Below, piece by piece: positions 19,661 through 29,514 of a DNA stretch of 64,000 nucleotides. Position 1 is the stretch's first letter, and every line of letters begins with the position of its first letter. The notes beneath the pieces were generated by a model that made no database searches, was not told the DNA's origin, and worked only from the letters and a program-made list of their open reading frames with translations. Made by a program: the position numbers and the translations under genes. Source of the stretch: an uncultured Alphaproteobacteria bacterium (GTDB lineage Bacteria; Pseudomonadota; Alphaproteobacteria; Geminicoccales; Geminicoccaceae). The stretch lies in the NCBI GenBank assembly GCA_937926445.1, contig CALBAK010000002.1:124001-188000 (forward strand), read 5' to 3'.

Positions 19661-21953
19661 CGGCCGCTCCTCGCCACCGAGCCCGGGGTCGATCGCGCCC
19701 GGCGCGCGCCCCGGGACCGCCAGGCCTCCCCGCACCCGTGCGGCCCGAGCCTGCCCACCCGCGGGCTCCGCCCGGACGGGCCGCTGTCGCTCGGCATCGA
19801 GACCCCGGCCGTCGATCGCCACGTCGCGAGCTCGCGCCGCCTTCTCCGGGACCTCCCCAGACCCGACCGCCGCGGCGCGCGCGGACGGTCGCCCGCACTC
19901 CGGGCGTTCGGCCGACGGCGGACCGGCAGGGGGTCGAAGGAATTGCACCTCCGTGCATCTAGCGCGACCGTGGCTTCGGATCACGGTCGGCCGCCCACAG
20001 CCCGCTCGGGCGGCCCTCCCGCCGCGCGGTGCGTTCGACGCCACCCCATGGAACCGCGGCCTGCGATCCCGTGCCCCCTCGGCGCCGCGCGGTCAGCCCG
20101 GCCGCCGACTCCGGCACGCTTTGCAACGATCGGACATGTCGAGGTCGGCGATCCGCCCGTGGACACGGTCGTGAACCGCGCCCGAGACCGGCGCTCGCTA
20201 CCATCTCGCCCTCAACGGCTGCTCCCACTCCGGCCCGTCGCACCCATCGAACCCGACGAGCGAGTGAGCCGGCACGAGCGGCACGGACGCGTAGGGCACG
20301 TCGCCGGCGCCCACGGCGAACAGCCTCTCCCGCCGTTCGACCGCGCACCGCTCGTCAGTCGGCTTGAGATCGCGCGGGACCGTCGCTTCGGCATCGGTCA
20401 CCTCCCGCGGCCCTCTCGGGTCGCCCCCGGCGCTGCGCAACCCGCGAAAGCGCCAGCGGGCCTCCCCGCCCGGCCGAGCGGCGCCGCGGCCGAGCCGCGC
20501 CGCCCGGAACTCCGCCCGGCCCTCGTTCCGAGGTGTTCCGCTCACCGCGCGCGCCGATCGCCCTTCGTCAGGAGGCTGGCGCCCTTCTCGCCGCCTCGCC
20601 GGCAACGATGGCCGCGGCCACCGAGGTCTGCGCCGCGTGACGGAATGCGTCGCAGGTCCCGCGCGCGGCCTTCGGCACCCCCGGGTCGCGCCGCACGGGC
20701 TTCGCCCACACCCCGCCCGCGATCGGTTTCCGGCGATCGGCTCCTCGCGGATCGACGGCGATCGGCCCGGCCTCGCGAAGCGCCGGCGCAAGCGATGGCC
20801 CGGGTATCGCCGTCCTCGGCGTTCGACAGGGAGACCGGAGCCGGACGACCGCGGCTCCCGGCCGCCGGCGCGGTCTCTCCGGAGGTCCTCGTCCGCGAGG
20901 CCGACGCACCTGCCGGGGCGACGCCGCCTCCGCTGCCTCGAAGCCGCCGCCGGGCGGCCCTCGGCGGGCCGGCGAGGAGATCGGCCCGAGGCGCTCGTCG
21001 CCGGCACCCCCGATCCGAGGCCCGTGCCCGACCGGCTCGCTCCGACCCGATCTTCGAGCCTCCGACCGCGCCACCCCCCGCCGCGGATCTCGACCGACCG
21101 GCAGGTCGATCGCCCGGGTGCAGGCGTCCCGCGCGCTCGCCAGGAAGACGCGAACCGAAGGACAAGGGCGCGGCTCATGCCACCGAGCGGCCGGACTCCC
21201 GACGACGGACCTCGGTCGCCCCCCGAGGCCCCGCCGACAGCCGGCGACCTACCGGTCCTCGGCCGAACTGTTCGATACCACTCGCGACGCCGGCGCCGGG
21301 CTCGCGGGAAGAGCCTCGCCACCTCGGCCCCGGCGCGCCATGGGGCGCGGCCCCCGCGGTCGGTACCGGGCCGCACGCCGCCGCCAAACCGGGCTCGCTG
21401 GAGATCTTCGCGCGCGCGAAGCCGCCGGCAGCGGCCCCGACCGCCGGAGAAGAGGGAGGTGCGGACGGAGCCGGTCGCCGAGTCGGCCGGGCCGACGGAA
21501 GCCGCGAGATCGCGCCGTCGGCCCGGGGCACCCCCGGTCGACCTTTTCGCATCGGGCGTGCGGTCACGGCCGCACTGGTTCCGATGCGGCTCCCCGAACT
21601 CCACGGATTCGAGCCGGCCTGTCCGGTACGGCTGCCTTCTCCGAAGCCGGGCGGTGGGACAGGGGAATCGCCGTCGCGGGACGGGTTCCGGGCGGGCCCT
21701 GGACCGGCCGGCCGCCGCTTCCTCGATCGCGCCGCCGGCGGGCCCGTCCGATGAAAGGCCGCGCTCGAGGGCCCTCGTGACGACCGGGCCCGTCGGCCCC
21801 TCGATCCGCCCGCTCGGCCTTTCTCGCGGAACCGGGTATGGCCGCCACGACCTCTCCGCGCCGCCGCGGGCGGGTCGGGTCCTCGGCGCGACGGCTCGAC
21901 CCCGGTACCGCGCCCGCCTATGCTGTGCCGCGGCGAGGCGGAGGCCGAGAGCC
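19661..21953 (-). other. Long GC-rich spacer, almost gene-free
   Basis: About 2.3 kb between the helicase start and argC. Several frames are open on both strands, but translations are dominated by Arg, Pro, Gly, Ser and Ala and show no domain, signal or conserved motif. The openness is what very GC-rich non-coding DNA gives. The only stretch that looks coding is the small minus-strand frame at 20198-20401. I saw no tRNA, rRNA, transposase remnant or clear repeat array here. CCGG, GATCGG and CGATCG words are frequent. Confidence 0.5.
20198..20401 (-). CDS. Hypothetical 67-residue protein in the spacer
   Basis: I do not recognise it. The frame starts at a GTG directly after GGAG and ends with TAG at 20198. 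Unlike the surrounding spacer, its composition is protein-like: acidic residues and Val are common (segments such as [17 protein letters not shown] and [14 protein letters not shown]), and nearly all third positions are G or C. The ribosome site is too close to the GTG. It could be a small orphan gene or the 3' remnant of a larger decayed gene. Confidence 0.3.
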   Translation of the reverse strand: MTDAEATVPRDLKPTDERCAVERRERLFAVGAGDVPYASVPLVPAHSLVGFDGCDGPEWEQPLRARW

Positions 21954-22883
21954 ATGGCGGCACGCATCTTCATCGACGGCGAAGCGGGTACCACGGGTCT
22001 CGGCATCCGCGAGCGGCTGGCGCGCCTGCACGGTGTCGAGCTCGCAGCGATCGACCCGGCCCGGCGCAAGGATCCCGAGGCCAAGCGAGCCCTGCTCGCC
22101 GAGGTCGATCTCGTGATTCTCTGCCTGCCGGACGGGGCGGCGCGCGAGACCGTGGCGCTCGTCGACGAGCTCGGGGAGCGCGCTCCGCGCGTGCTCGACG
22201 CCAGCACCGCCCATCGGGTCGCACCGGGCTGGATCTACGGCCTGCCCGAGCTCGCGCCGGATCAGCCCGCGGCGATCGCCGCGGCCCGCCGGGTGGCCAA
22301 CCCCGGCTGCTACCCGAGCGGGGCGATCCTGCTGCTGCGGCCGCTGGTCGACGCCGGACTCCTGCCGGCCGACTTCCCGGTCGCGATCCATGCCGTCTCG
22401 GGCTATTCCGGCGGCGGGCGCGCCATGATCGAAGCGTACGAGAGCGGCCGCGCCCCGCCGTTCGAGCTCTACGGGCTCGGCCTCGAGCACAAACACCTTC
22501 CCGAGATCCAGCTGTACGCGCGGCTCGCCCGGCGGCCGATCTTCGTACCCTCGGTCGGCAACTTCCGTCAGGGCATGCTGGTCTCGATACCCCTGCACCT
22601 CGACGAACTGCCGACCCGGCCGAAGGTGGCCGACTTCGAGGCCGCTCTCGCCGCCCGCTATCGCGGCACGCAGCTCGTGCGCGTGTTGCCGGCGCCGCGG
22701 GAGGGCCGGCTCGACGGTGCGGCACTCGCCGGATCCGACCATCAGGAGCTGTACGTCTTCGGCAACGAGGCGCGCCGCCAGGCGGTTCTCGTCGCCCGCC
22801 TGGACAATCTCGGCAAGGGAGCCTCGGGAGTGGCGGTGCAGAACGTCGAGCTGATGCTCGGGCTCGATCGGAGGGCGGATTGA
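21954..22883 (+). CDS. argC: N-acetyl-gamma-glutamyl-phosphate reductase (type 2)
   Basis: NADPH-dependent reduction of N-acetylglutamyl phosphate to the semialdehyde, the third step of arginine synthesis. 309 residues, the short type 2 form. An N-terminal Rossmann motif ([12 protein letters not shown]) precedes the active-site Cys119 in [11 protein letters not shown], then [10 protein letters not shown] and the helix with [10 protein letters not shown]. The ATG has GAGAG upstream and sits 26 bases after a stop-free but non-coding leader. TGATG overlap with the carbonic anhydrase gene shows an operon. Confidence 0.95.
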   Translation: MAARIFIDGEAGTTGLGIRERLARLHGVELAAIDPARRKDPEAKRALLAEVDLVILCLPDGAARETVALVDELGERAPRVLDASTAHRVAPGWIYGLPELAPDQPAAIAAARRVANPGCYPSGAILLLRPLVDAGLLPADFPVAIHAVSGYSGGGRAMIEAYESGRAPPFELYGLGLEHKHLPEIQLYARLARRPIFVPSVGNFRQGMLVSIPLHLDELPTRPKVADFEAALAARYRGTQLVRVLPAPREGRLDGAALAGSDHQELYVFGNEARRQAVLVARLDNLGKGASGVAVQNVELMLGLDRRAD

Positions 22884-23434
22884 TGCTCTGGGCACTCGGT
22901 TCGGTCGAACCGGAGACCGAGAGCGAGGAATGGTGGGTCGCCCCCACCGCCGTGCTGATCGGCCGGGTCCGGCTCGGGCACGAAGCGAGCGTGTGGTGGA
23001 ACTGCGTGTTGCGGGGCGACGGCGAGCCGATCGAGATCGGCGCGCGCAGCAACATCCAGGACGGCACGGTCGGCCACACCGACCCGGGCTGTCCGCTGAT
23101 CGTCGGGCCGGACGTCACGGTCGGGCATTCGGCCGTGCTGCACGGCTGCACGATCGGCGCGGGTTCGCTGATCGGCATCGGCGCCATGGTGCTGAGCGGC
23201 GCCAGGATCGGCCGGAACTGCCTGATCGCCGCCAAGGCTCTCGTGGGCGAAGGCAAGGAGATCCCGGACAACAGCGTGGTCATGGGGATCCCCGGAAAGA
23301 TCGTGGGCGAGGTGCGCTCGGACCAGCTCGAGCGGATGGCGCGTGGCACCCGCGCCTATGTCGAGAACTGGAAGCGTTACCGGCGGGAGCTCCGCCGGCT
23401 GGAGGCCTCCTCCGGCCCCGAAGCCGGCGGTTGA
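22883..23434 (+). CDS. Gamma carbonic anhydrase family protein
   Basis: Left-handed beta-helix protein of 183 residues of the Cam/YrdA/PaaY type. Hexapeptide repeats run through residues 30-135. His residues in VGHTDPG and [12 protein letters not shown] match the metal-binding positions. Whether it hydrates CO2 or only has the fold cannot be told from sequence. It is coupled to argC by a TGATG overlap. Arginine synthesis uses bicarbonate through carbamoyl phosphate, so a CO2-related role is possible but inferred. Confidence 0.92.
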   Translation: MLWALGSVEPETESEEWWVAPTAVLIGRVRLGHEASVWWNCVLRGDGEPIEIGARSNIQDGTVGHTDPGCPLIVGPDVTVGHSAVLHGCTIGAGSLIGIGAMVLSGARIGRNCLIAAKALVGEGKEIPDNSVVMGIPGKIVGEVRSDQLERMARGTRAYVENWKRYRRELRRLEASSGPEAGG

Positions 23435-23537
23435 GCGGAGCCGGCCCTCGCCGGCCGACGCGCGGCGACCACGGACCGGCTGGCCGGCCGCGACGAACAC
23501 GGTATGGTGGCGGCCGCCCGGTCGCCGGGTGGTCGAT

Positions 23538-25142
23538 GTGGAGTCGAAACCCTTGAGCGAGCCCGTCCCGCGCGAGCTTTTCGCCCGCTGCAAGGCCTGG
23601 CCGGTGGTCGAGGCCCTCAAGGTCGTCGAGCGGGTGCGCCACCGGCCGCCGGTCAAGGGCTACGTGCTGTTCGAGACCGGCTACGGGCCTTCGGGCTTGC
23701 CGCACATCGGGACCTTCGGCGAGGTCTTCCGGACCACCCTCGTCCGCCGTGCCTTCGCCCGGCTCTGCGAGCTGCCGACCGAACTCTTCGCCTTCAGCGA
23801 CGACATGGACGGGCTGCGCAAGGTCCCGGACAACGTCCCCAACCGGGAGATGGTGGCGCAGCATCTCGGCCGGCCGCTCACCGCCATCCCCGACCCGTTC
23901 GGCACGCACGAATCCTTCGGCGACCACATGAACGCCCGGCTCAAGGCGTTTCTCGACGATTTCGGTTTCCCCTACACTTTCAAGAGCGCCACCGAGTGTT
24001 ATCGTTCGGGGGTGTTCGACGCCACGCTCCGCAAGGTGCTCGAGAACCACGAGGCGATCCGCCGCGTGATCCTGCCGACCCTGGGCCCGGAGCGGCGCGC
24101 CACCTACTCGCCGATCCTGCCGATTTCGCCCAAGACCGGCCGCGTCCTGCAGGTGCCGATTCTCGAGACCCACCCCGACGCTGGCACCGTTGTCTTCCGC
24201 GACGAGGACGGGACGCTGACCGAAGTCCCAGTGACCGGCGGCCACTGCAAGATGCAGTGGAAGTGCGACTGGGCGATGCGCTGGGTCGCCCTCGATGTCG
24301 ACTACGAGATGTCCGGTAAGGATCTGATCGACTCGGTCAAGCTCGGCGCCCAGATCTGCCGGATCCTGGGTGGAACTCCACCCGAGGGTTTCACATACGA
24401 GCTCTTCCTCGACGAGAACGGACAGAAGATCTCGAAATCGAAGGGCAACGGTATCACCATCGAGGAATGGCTTCGCTACGGGACCCGCGAATCGCTCTCC
24501 CTCTTCATGTACAAAGATCCCAGAGCCGCGAAGCGTCTCTATTTCGACGTCATCCCTCGCCACGTCGACGAATACCAGCAGCTTCTGGAGGCGTTCCCGG
24601 AGCAGGACACTGAGAAACGGCTTGCGAACCCGATCTGGCACCTGCACGACGGTGACCCGCCGGTCGACCGCCTGCCGATCTCCTATGCCATGCTCTTGAA
24701 CCTCGCGACGGTCCTGAACGCCCAGTCGGCCGAGCTGCTCTGGGGTTTCATCACGCGCTACGCGCCCGGGGTCACGCCCGAGAGCCACCCCAAGCTCGCC
24801 CGGCTCGTCGAACACGCCCTCGCCTATTGCCGCGACTTCGTGCTGCCGCAGCGCCGACTGCGTGCCCCGGACGCGCGCGAACGGGCGGCACTTCGCGACC
24901 TCCGCGGGCGCCTTTTGGCCCTGCCCTCCGGCACGGACGCCGAAGCGATCCAAGATCTCCTCTACGCGTTGGGTCGCAGCCACGGGTTCGAGCCCTTGCG
25001 GGAGTGGTTCAAAGCCCTCTACGAGACCCTGTTGGGCCGGTCCGAGGGACCGCGCTTCGGCACGTTCGTCGCGCTCTACGGGATCGAGGAGACCGTGGCT
25101 CTGATCGATTTGGCGCTCGCCCGCGAAGCGGCCGCCGCATGA
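23538..25142 (+). CDS. lysK: Lysyl-tRNA synthetase, class I
   Basis: Charges tRNA-Lys. This is the class I form, unrelated to the common class II LysS and known in archaea, spirochaetes and many alphaproteobacteria. The HIGH-type motif is PHIGTFGE near residue 60, the KMSKS-type motif is KISKSKGNG, and the rest matches the family ([32 protein letters not shown]). Length is about 534 residues. The start is uncertain: GTG 23538 is chosen, GTG 23529 is also possible, and neither has a strong ribosome site. Its substrate tRNA-Lys(CTT) lies 10 kb away and carries the integrated element. Confidence 0.95.
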   Translation: MESKPLSEPVPRELFARCKAWPVVEALKVVERVRHRPPVKGYVLFETGYGPSGLPHIGTFGEVFRTTLVRRAFARLCELPTELFAFSDDMDGLRKVPDNVPNREMVAQHLGRPLTAIPDPFGTHESFGDHMNARLKAFLDDFGFPYTFKSATECYRSGVFDATLRKVLENHEAIRRVILPTLGPERRATYSPILPISPKTGRVLQVPILETHPDAGTVVFRDEDGTLTEVPVTGGHCKMQWKCDWAMRWVALDVDYEMSGKDLIDSVKLGAQICRILGGTPPEGFTYELFLDENGQKISKSKGNGITIEEWLRYGTRESLSLFMYKDPRAAKRLYFDVIPRHVDEYQQLLEAFPEQDTEKRLANPIWHLHDGDPPVDRLPISYAMLLNLATVLNAQSAELLWGFITRYAPGVTPESHPKLARLVEHALAYCRDFVLPQRRLRAPDARERAALRDLRGRLLALPSGTDAEAIQDLLYALGRSHGFEPLREWFKALYETLLGRSEGPRFGTFVALYGIEETVALIDLALAREAAAA

Positions 25143-25934
25143 GCGGCGGGCCGCGATCGACGGCCAGGGACTGCCGGCCAGTGGGCCGCCGCTCGCCGTG
25201 GGCCGCCGCTGTGCGGCCCGCCCAGCGCGGCACGGCTCTCGGCTTCCGGTCCGAGCGGGAGCGTTCCCGGCTTCGGTGCCCCTCCGTCCGCCCTGGAGAC
25301 GCGCTCGGTCGGCCAACGGTCTGCCGGGCGGCTCGACCTCGCCCCGACCGGACCAGGAGGACCGGCTGGCCGCTGCCTCGGCGGGGTTGGAGGCCGCATC
25401 GCTCGCCCGGCCGGCCCTCCACCGGGCGCTTCCGGCTCTGCACCTTCGCTTCCCTGTCGACAGCGCAGCGATGAGCCCTGTCGGTTCGACCGCGTCCCGG
25501 CTCGTCCATCGATCCCGTGCCACGGGAGAATGCTCGGCAGGGCCGTCCGTCGAGGGAACCGCGAAACGCTCGTTGGCCGGCGGAGCCCAGCTCGGCCGTT
25601 CTTTCGTCGAGATCCCGACCCACGCCGTCCGGGGCCTCCGTGCCGTGGCGGGCCCCGAGGCTGCGCCGACCGGACGGTCGGCACCGGTTCGCTCCGCGGA
25701 TGCTGCGAACCCGCTCGATCGAGCGCCGGCTCCGTTGCCGGGCCCCATCCTGCAGAGCCGCGCTGCGACGATGGCCGGCGAGGTCCCGGGACCCGCCAGG
25801 TCGGTGCCGACCGGCTCGGTGCCCGCGGAGGACACGAACATCGGCCGGAGCGCCGTGGCCCGCCACCGATTGCCGAGCGCCTCGGACGGGTGCCGAGATC
25901 GAGCGGGAAACGCGCTCGGCCCGGAGGGGGTGGC
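25143..25934 (+). other. GC-rich spacer without a recognisable gene
   Basis: About 790 bases between lysK and rsmB. Several frames stay open, but translations are Arg/Pro/Ala/Ser-rich with no motif, and none has a convincing start. I saw no RNA gene or repeat. Its character matches the 2.3-kb spacer before argC. Confidence 0.5.
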
Positions 25935-27323
25935 GTGAGGGGACGGAACGAGGAGCCGCCGCGGCGTCGAAAGGGGCCGCCCGAACCGCCGCCCCGCCGC
26001 GGCCCGGCGCACGGCGGTCCCCCGGTTCTCGAGGTTCGGCGGCCACCCGTCTCCGCCCGCTCGCTCGCCCTCGACGTGCTCGACGCCGTGCTGGGTCCCG
26101 ACCGCCGGCGGCTCGAGGAGGCTTTCGCCGAGCATCCCCAGCTCGGCCAGCTCGCGTCTCGCGATCGCCAGCTGGCCCGCCTGCTGATCGCGACCGTGCT
26201 CCGCCGGGCGGGAGAGCTCGACGCCCTGGCCGCTCCTTTCCTGCGCTTCGTCCCGGAGCCGCTGCGGCTGCGCAACATCCTGCGTATCGGTGTCGCCCAG
26301 CTCGCCCTGCTGAGGACGCCGCCGCACGCCGCCGTTCACACCACGGTCGAACTCGCGCGGCACGGTCACGAGAAGGCCGTACCGATGCTCAACGCCGTGC
26401 TCCGGCGCCTCGCCGGCCACGCCGCGGCGCGCCTGCCCGAACTCGACGGCCCGCGTCTGGATACCCCCGACTGGCTCTGGCGGAGCTGGGTAACGGCCTA
26501 TGGCGAGCCGACCGCAAGGGCGATCGCCGAGATCCACTTGCGCGAGCCGCCACTCGACCTCGTGGTGCGCGGCGATCCGGCGGACACGGCAGCTCTGCTC
26601 GAAGCCGAGCCGCTCTGGCGCGACGTCGTGCGGCGCCCGATCGGCGGTGCGATCGAAGAGCTGCCCGGCTACGACGAGGGGAGCTTCTGGGTGCAGGACG
26701 TCGCGGCGAGCCTGCCGGCTCGCCTCCTCGGTCCGGTCGAGGATCAACCCGTTTTGGATCTGTGCGCCGCGCCGGGCGGCAAGACGCTGCAGCTCGCCGC
26801 CGCGGGGGCCCGCGTCACGGCGGTCGACCTCTCGGCCGCCCGCCTCGAGCGGGTGCGTGCCAATCTCTCCCGCACCCGGCTCAAGGCCGAGCTCGTGGCG
26901 GCCGATGTCACGGTCTGGCGCCCCCCGGCGCCGGCGGCACTCGTGCTCCTCGACGCGCCCTGTAGTGCCACCGGCACGATCCGCCGCCATCCCGACATCC
27001 TCCACCACAAGCGGCCGCAGGACGTCGCCCGGATGGCCGAGCTGCAGGATCGGCTGCTCGATGCGGCAGCCGCCATGCTCGCCCCTCTCGGTCGGCTGGT
27101 CTACGCCGTCTGCTCGCTTCAACCCGAGGAGGGCGAACGGCGCATCGAAGCGCTCCTCGGTCGCACGCCCGGACTGCGGCGTGACCCGATCCGGCACGAG
27201 GAGCTCGAGGGCCTGCCGGTCGTCCCGGACCCGACGGGGGCGGTGCGTACGCTGCCCTGCCACTGGGCCGAGCGCGGCGGGATGGACGGCTTCTTCATCG
27301 CTCGTCTCGCCCGCGCACCCTGA
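25935..27323 (+). CDS. rsmB: 16S rRNA m5C967 methyltransferase family protein (RsmB type)
   Basis: SAM-dependent cytosine-5 methyltransferase acting on ribosomal RNA. 462 residues: a basic Pro-rich leader of about 40, an N-terminal NusB-like RNA-binding domain (SARSLALDVLDAVL to about residue 170), then the methyltransferase domain. That domain carries DLCAAPGGKTLQLA (SAM loop) and the two catalytic cysteines, in LDAPCSATGTIRRHPDI and VCSLQPEEGE. The GTG start has GGAGGGG upstream. purH follows after 24 bases, likely in the same transcript. Confidence 0.93.
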   Translation: MRGRNEEPPRRRKGPPEPPPRRGPAHGGPPVLEVRRPPVSARSLALDVLDAVLGPDRRRLEEAFAEHPQLGQLASRDRQLARLLIATVLRRAGELDALAAPFLRFVPEPLRLRNILRIGVAQLALLRTPPHAAVHTTVELARHGHEKAVPMLNAVLRRLAGHAAARLPELDGPRLDTPDWLWRSWVTAYGEPTARAIAEIHLREPPLDLVVRGDPADTAALLEAEPLWRDVVRRPIGGAIEELPGYDEGSFWVQDVAASLPARLLGPVEDQPVLDLCAAPGGKTLQLAAAGARVTAVDLSAARLERVRANLSRTRLKAELVAADVTVWRPPAPAALVLLDAPCSATGTIRRHPDILHHKRPQDVARMAELQDRLLDAAAAMLAPLGRLVYAVCSLQPEEGERRIEALLGRTPGLRRDPIRHEELEGLPVVPDPTGAVRTLPCHWAERGGMDGFFIARLARAP

Positions 27324-27347
27324 GCTTTCGCGAACCGGAGTACGTCG

Positions 27348-28895
27348 ATGACCGTCCGGCCGATCCGCCGCGCGCTCCTCTCGGTTTCCGACAAGACCGG
27401 GCTCGTCGAACTGGCCCGTCCGCTCGCCGAACGCGGCGTCGCGCTGGTCTCGACCGGGGGGACGGCCGGCATCCTGCGCCAGGCGGGGCTCGCCGTCCTC
27501 GAGGTGAGCGCGCTGACCGGCTTCCCGGAGATCCTGAACGGTCGGGTCAAGACCCTCCATCCCCGGATCCACGCGGGCCTGCTCGCCACCGACACCGAGG
27601 AGCATCGGGCCACGCTCGCCGAGCACGGGATCGCCCCGATCGACCTCCTGGTCGTCAATCTCTACCCGTTCGCCGCCACTCGGGCGCGCAGCGCTACCTT
27701 CGCCGAGTGCATCGAACAGATCGACGTGGGCGGACCGGCCATGCTGCGGGCCGCCGCCAAATGCCACGAGCGCGTGACGGTGCTCGTCGATCCGGCCGAC
27801 TATTCCGCTTTTCTCGTCGAGTTCGCCGAGGCCGGCGGCACGCGCCTCGAGACCCGCCGCCGATTCGCCGCCAAGGCCTTCGCGCTGACCGCCGCCTACG
27901 ACGCGGCGATCGCGGCCTTCCTCGACGAGACCCGCGGCGAGACCTTTCCGGAGCGGTTCGTGCTGGCGGCCGAGCGGGTCGAGCGGCTGCGCTACGGCGA
28001 GAACCCGCATCAAGCCGCAGCCCTCTACCGGCTGGGCGGGCCGCGGCCCGGTGTCGCCGCCGCCCGCCGTCTCCAGGGCAAGGAGCTCTCCTACAACAAC
28101 CTGCTCGATGCCGATGCCGCCCTCGAGGCGGTCGCCGAGCATGCCGAGCCGGCGGTCGCGATCGTCAAGCACGCCAATCCCTGCGGAGTAGCCCTCGGGG
28201 CGACCCTGCGCGAGGCATGGGAGAAGGCTGTGGCGTGCGACCCGGTCTCGGCCTTCGGCGGAATCGTGGCGGTCAACCGTCCACTCGATGGCGAGACGGC
28301 CGCGGCGATGACCGGTCTCTTCCTCGAAGTGGTGGTGGCTCCGGCCGTTCTGCCGGAAGGGGCCGAGGTTCTCGCGCGCAAGCCCGCCCTGCGATTGCTG
28401 GTGACCGAGAGCCTGCCCGACCCGGCAGCGCCCGGGCTCGTGATCCGCTCGCTGGGCGACGGCCTGCTAGTCCAGACCCGCGACCACGGTGCCGACGAGC
28501 GTGCCGACTGGCGAGTGGCGACGCGTCGCGCGCCGAGCGCGGAGGAATGGGCCGATCTGACTTTCGCCTGGAAGGTCGTCCGCCACACCCGCTCGAACGC
28601 CATCGTGCTCGCCCGGGGCGGTGCCACGGTCGGCATCGGGATGGGCGAGACCAGCCGCGTGGATGCCGCCCGGCACGCGGTCGAGCGGATGGAACGCGGT
28701 CCCGGCCGCGGCCCCTGTGTGGTCGCCTCCGACGCCTTCTTCCCCTTCGCCGACGGCCTCGAGGCAGCGATCGCCGGCGGGGCCACGGCTTGCATCCAGC
28801 CCGGCGGCTCGCGGCGCGACGAGGAGGTGATCGCCGCCGCCGACCGCGCCGGCCTCGCTATGGTCTTCACCGGCCGCCGCCATTTCCGCCACTGA
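27348..28895 (+). CDS. purH: Bifunctional AICAR formyltransferase / IMP cyclohydrolase
   Basis: Catalyses the last two steps of purine synthesis, to IMP. 515 residues. The N-terminal IMP cyclohydrolase (MGS-like) domain has SVSDKTGL and [12 protein letters not shown]. The C-terminal AICAR transformylase domain has [22 protein letters not shown] and the catalytic KHANPCG with its Lys-His pair, then a DAFFPFADG segment. The ATG is preceded by GGAG at a good distance. It is the last host gene before the integrated element. Confidence 0.97.
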   Translation: MTVRPIRRALLSVSDKTGLVELARPLAERGVALVSTGGTAGILRQAGLAVLEVSALTGFPEILNGRVKTLHPRIHAGLLATDTEEHRATLAEHGIAPIDLLVVNLYPFAATRARSATFAECIEQIDVGGPAMLRAAAKCHERVTVLVDPADYSAFLVEFAEAGGTRLETRRRFAAKAFALTAAYDAAIAAFLDETRGETFPERFVLAAERVERLRYGENPHQAAALYRLGGPRPGVAAARRLQGKELSYNNLLDADAALEAVAEHAEPAVAIVKHANPCGVALGATLREAWEKAVACDPVSAFGGIVAVNRPLDGETAAAMTGLFLEVVVAPAVLPEGAEVLARKPALRLLVTESLPDPAAPGLVIRSLGDGLLVQTRDHGADERADWRVATRRAPSAEEWADLTFAWKVVRHTRSNAIVLARGGATVGIGMGETSRVDAARHAVERMERGPGRGPCVVASDAFFPFADGLEAAIAGGATACIQPGGSRRDEEVIAAADRAGLAMVFTGRRHFRH

Positions 28896-29308
28896 GGACG
28901 GCGGACCTCGGCCCGGCCGGTCGCGCGTCGAGCGGCCCCGGTAGGGCGACGGGGCGGCAGGCTGCACGGAGCGGCGCGGGGCCGCACCCGGCACCGGCAC
29001 CTCGTTCGTGCCGGCCGGACGCAGTGGCACGGCGAGGGCCGCGAGAGCGAGCCCCGCGACAACCGTGAGCGTGAAAGCGACGAGGAGTTCGAGCATCCGT
29101 TGCTCCGTCTCTCGAACGGAGCATGCGGCGGAAAGGTTACGGAGCGGTTAACGAACCGAGAGGCCACCCGACGGCGTTCTCTCGGCTCTGCTGTGCGGGA
29201 CGGCTTGGGCGGCGGTGCGGACTGTCGACGGTTCGCTCGCGAAGTTGCCTATCGCGCCCCGGCGCTACCGCCGACTGCCCCTTCGCGTCCTCGATTTTTC
29301 GGGCTTTT
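28896..29308 (-). other. Intergenic region; possible small membrane ORF
   Basis: No convincing gene. The only candidate is a minus-strand frame starting with ATG at 29096, preceded by GGAG. It begins with a hydrophobic helix (MLELLVAFTLTVVAGLALAA), then a Pro/Arg-rich tail, and runs on antisense into purH to 28467. Such overlap argues against the full frame. A short one-helix membrane protein or a decayed gene is possible. A spacer of ordinary composition separates it from the att repeat. Confidence 0.3.
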
Positions 29309-29361
29309 CGGTGGTGGGCGCACAAGGACTCGAACCTTGGACCCGCTGATTAAGAGTCAGC
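29309..29361. repeat. att repeat, displaced tRNA-Lys 3' fragment (left end)
   Basis: Perfect copy of 35543-35595. It contains the minus-strand 3' half of tRNA-Lys, including CCA, T arm and anticodon loop (29312-29361), but beyond 29361 the sequence no longer matches the tRNA. Identity ends at 29308 on the other side, with a short imperfect continuation. This is the duplicated core made by site-specific integration; it is not a working tRNA. Confidence 0.92.
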
Positions 29362-29476
29362 GCCCGGCACCTTTCACGAGCGCTCGTGCACAATCGCGAC
29401 TGGTCACAAACCCTTGCCGTGGCCTCGCTACTCGCTGTACCCTCTGATTAGGAAACAGCGGGAATGGTCGCGAATG

Positions 29477-29498
29477 TGTGCACGTGATGTGCACGCGG
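29477..29498 (+). repeat. Putative integrase arm-type site, left
   Basis: Contains GTGCACGTGATGTGCAC, that is two GTGCAC hexamers 11 bases apart. The same 22-base block with one mismatch lies at 35457-35478 near the other end, in the same orientation. A further GTGCAC occurs at 29386. Position just inside the att core and before the integrase start suggests arm-type sites for integrase or its excision factor. Confidence 0.5.
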
Positions 29499-29514
29499 GG
29501 CCAAGCGAGGTCCT

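Noticed and set aside
17357-21754. Very long plus-strand open frame of over 1400 codons across the helicase gene and spacer
   Set aside because: It is antisense to a clearly conserved helicase and translates to Arg/Pro/Gly-rich sequence without motifs; GC-rich DNA opens such frames by chance.
23280-28172. Minus-strand open frame of about 1600 codons
   Set aside because: Antisense to lysK, rsmB and purH, all with full family motifs; a shadow of their codon bias.
28467-29096. 209-codon minus-strand membrane protein gene
   Set aside because: The first 30 residues look like a membrane helix, but two thirds of the frame is antisense to purH and unlike any protein; kept only as a note for the intergenic region.
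29309-29361. Second tRNA-Lys gene
   Set aside because: Only the 3' half is present; beyond the anticodon stem the sequence cannot form the 5' half. It is the displaced att fragment.
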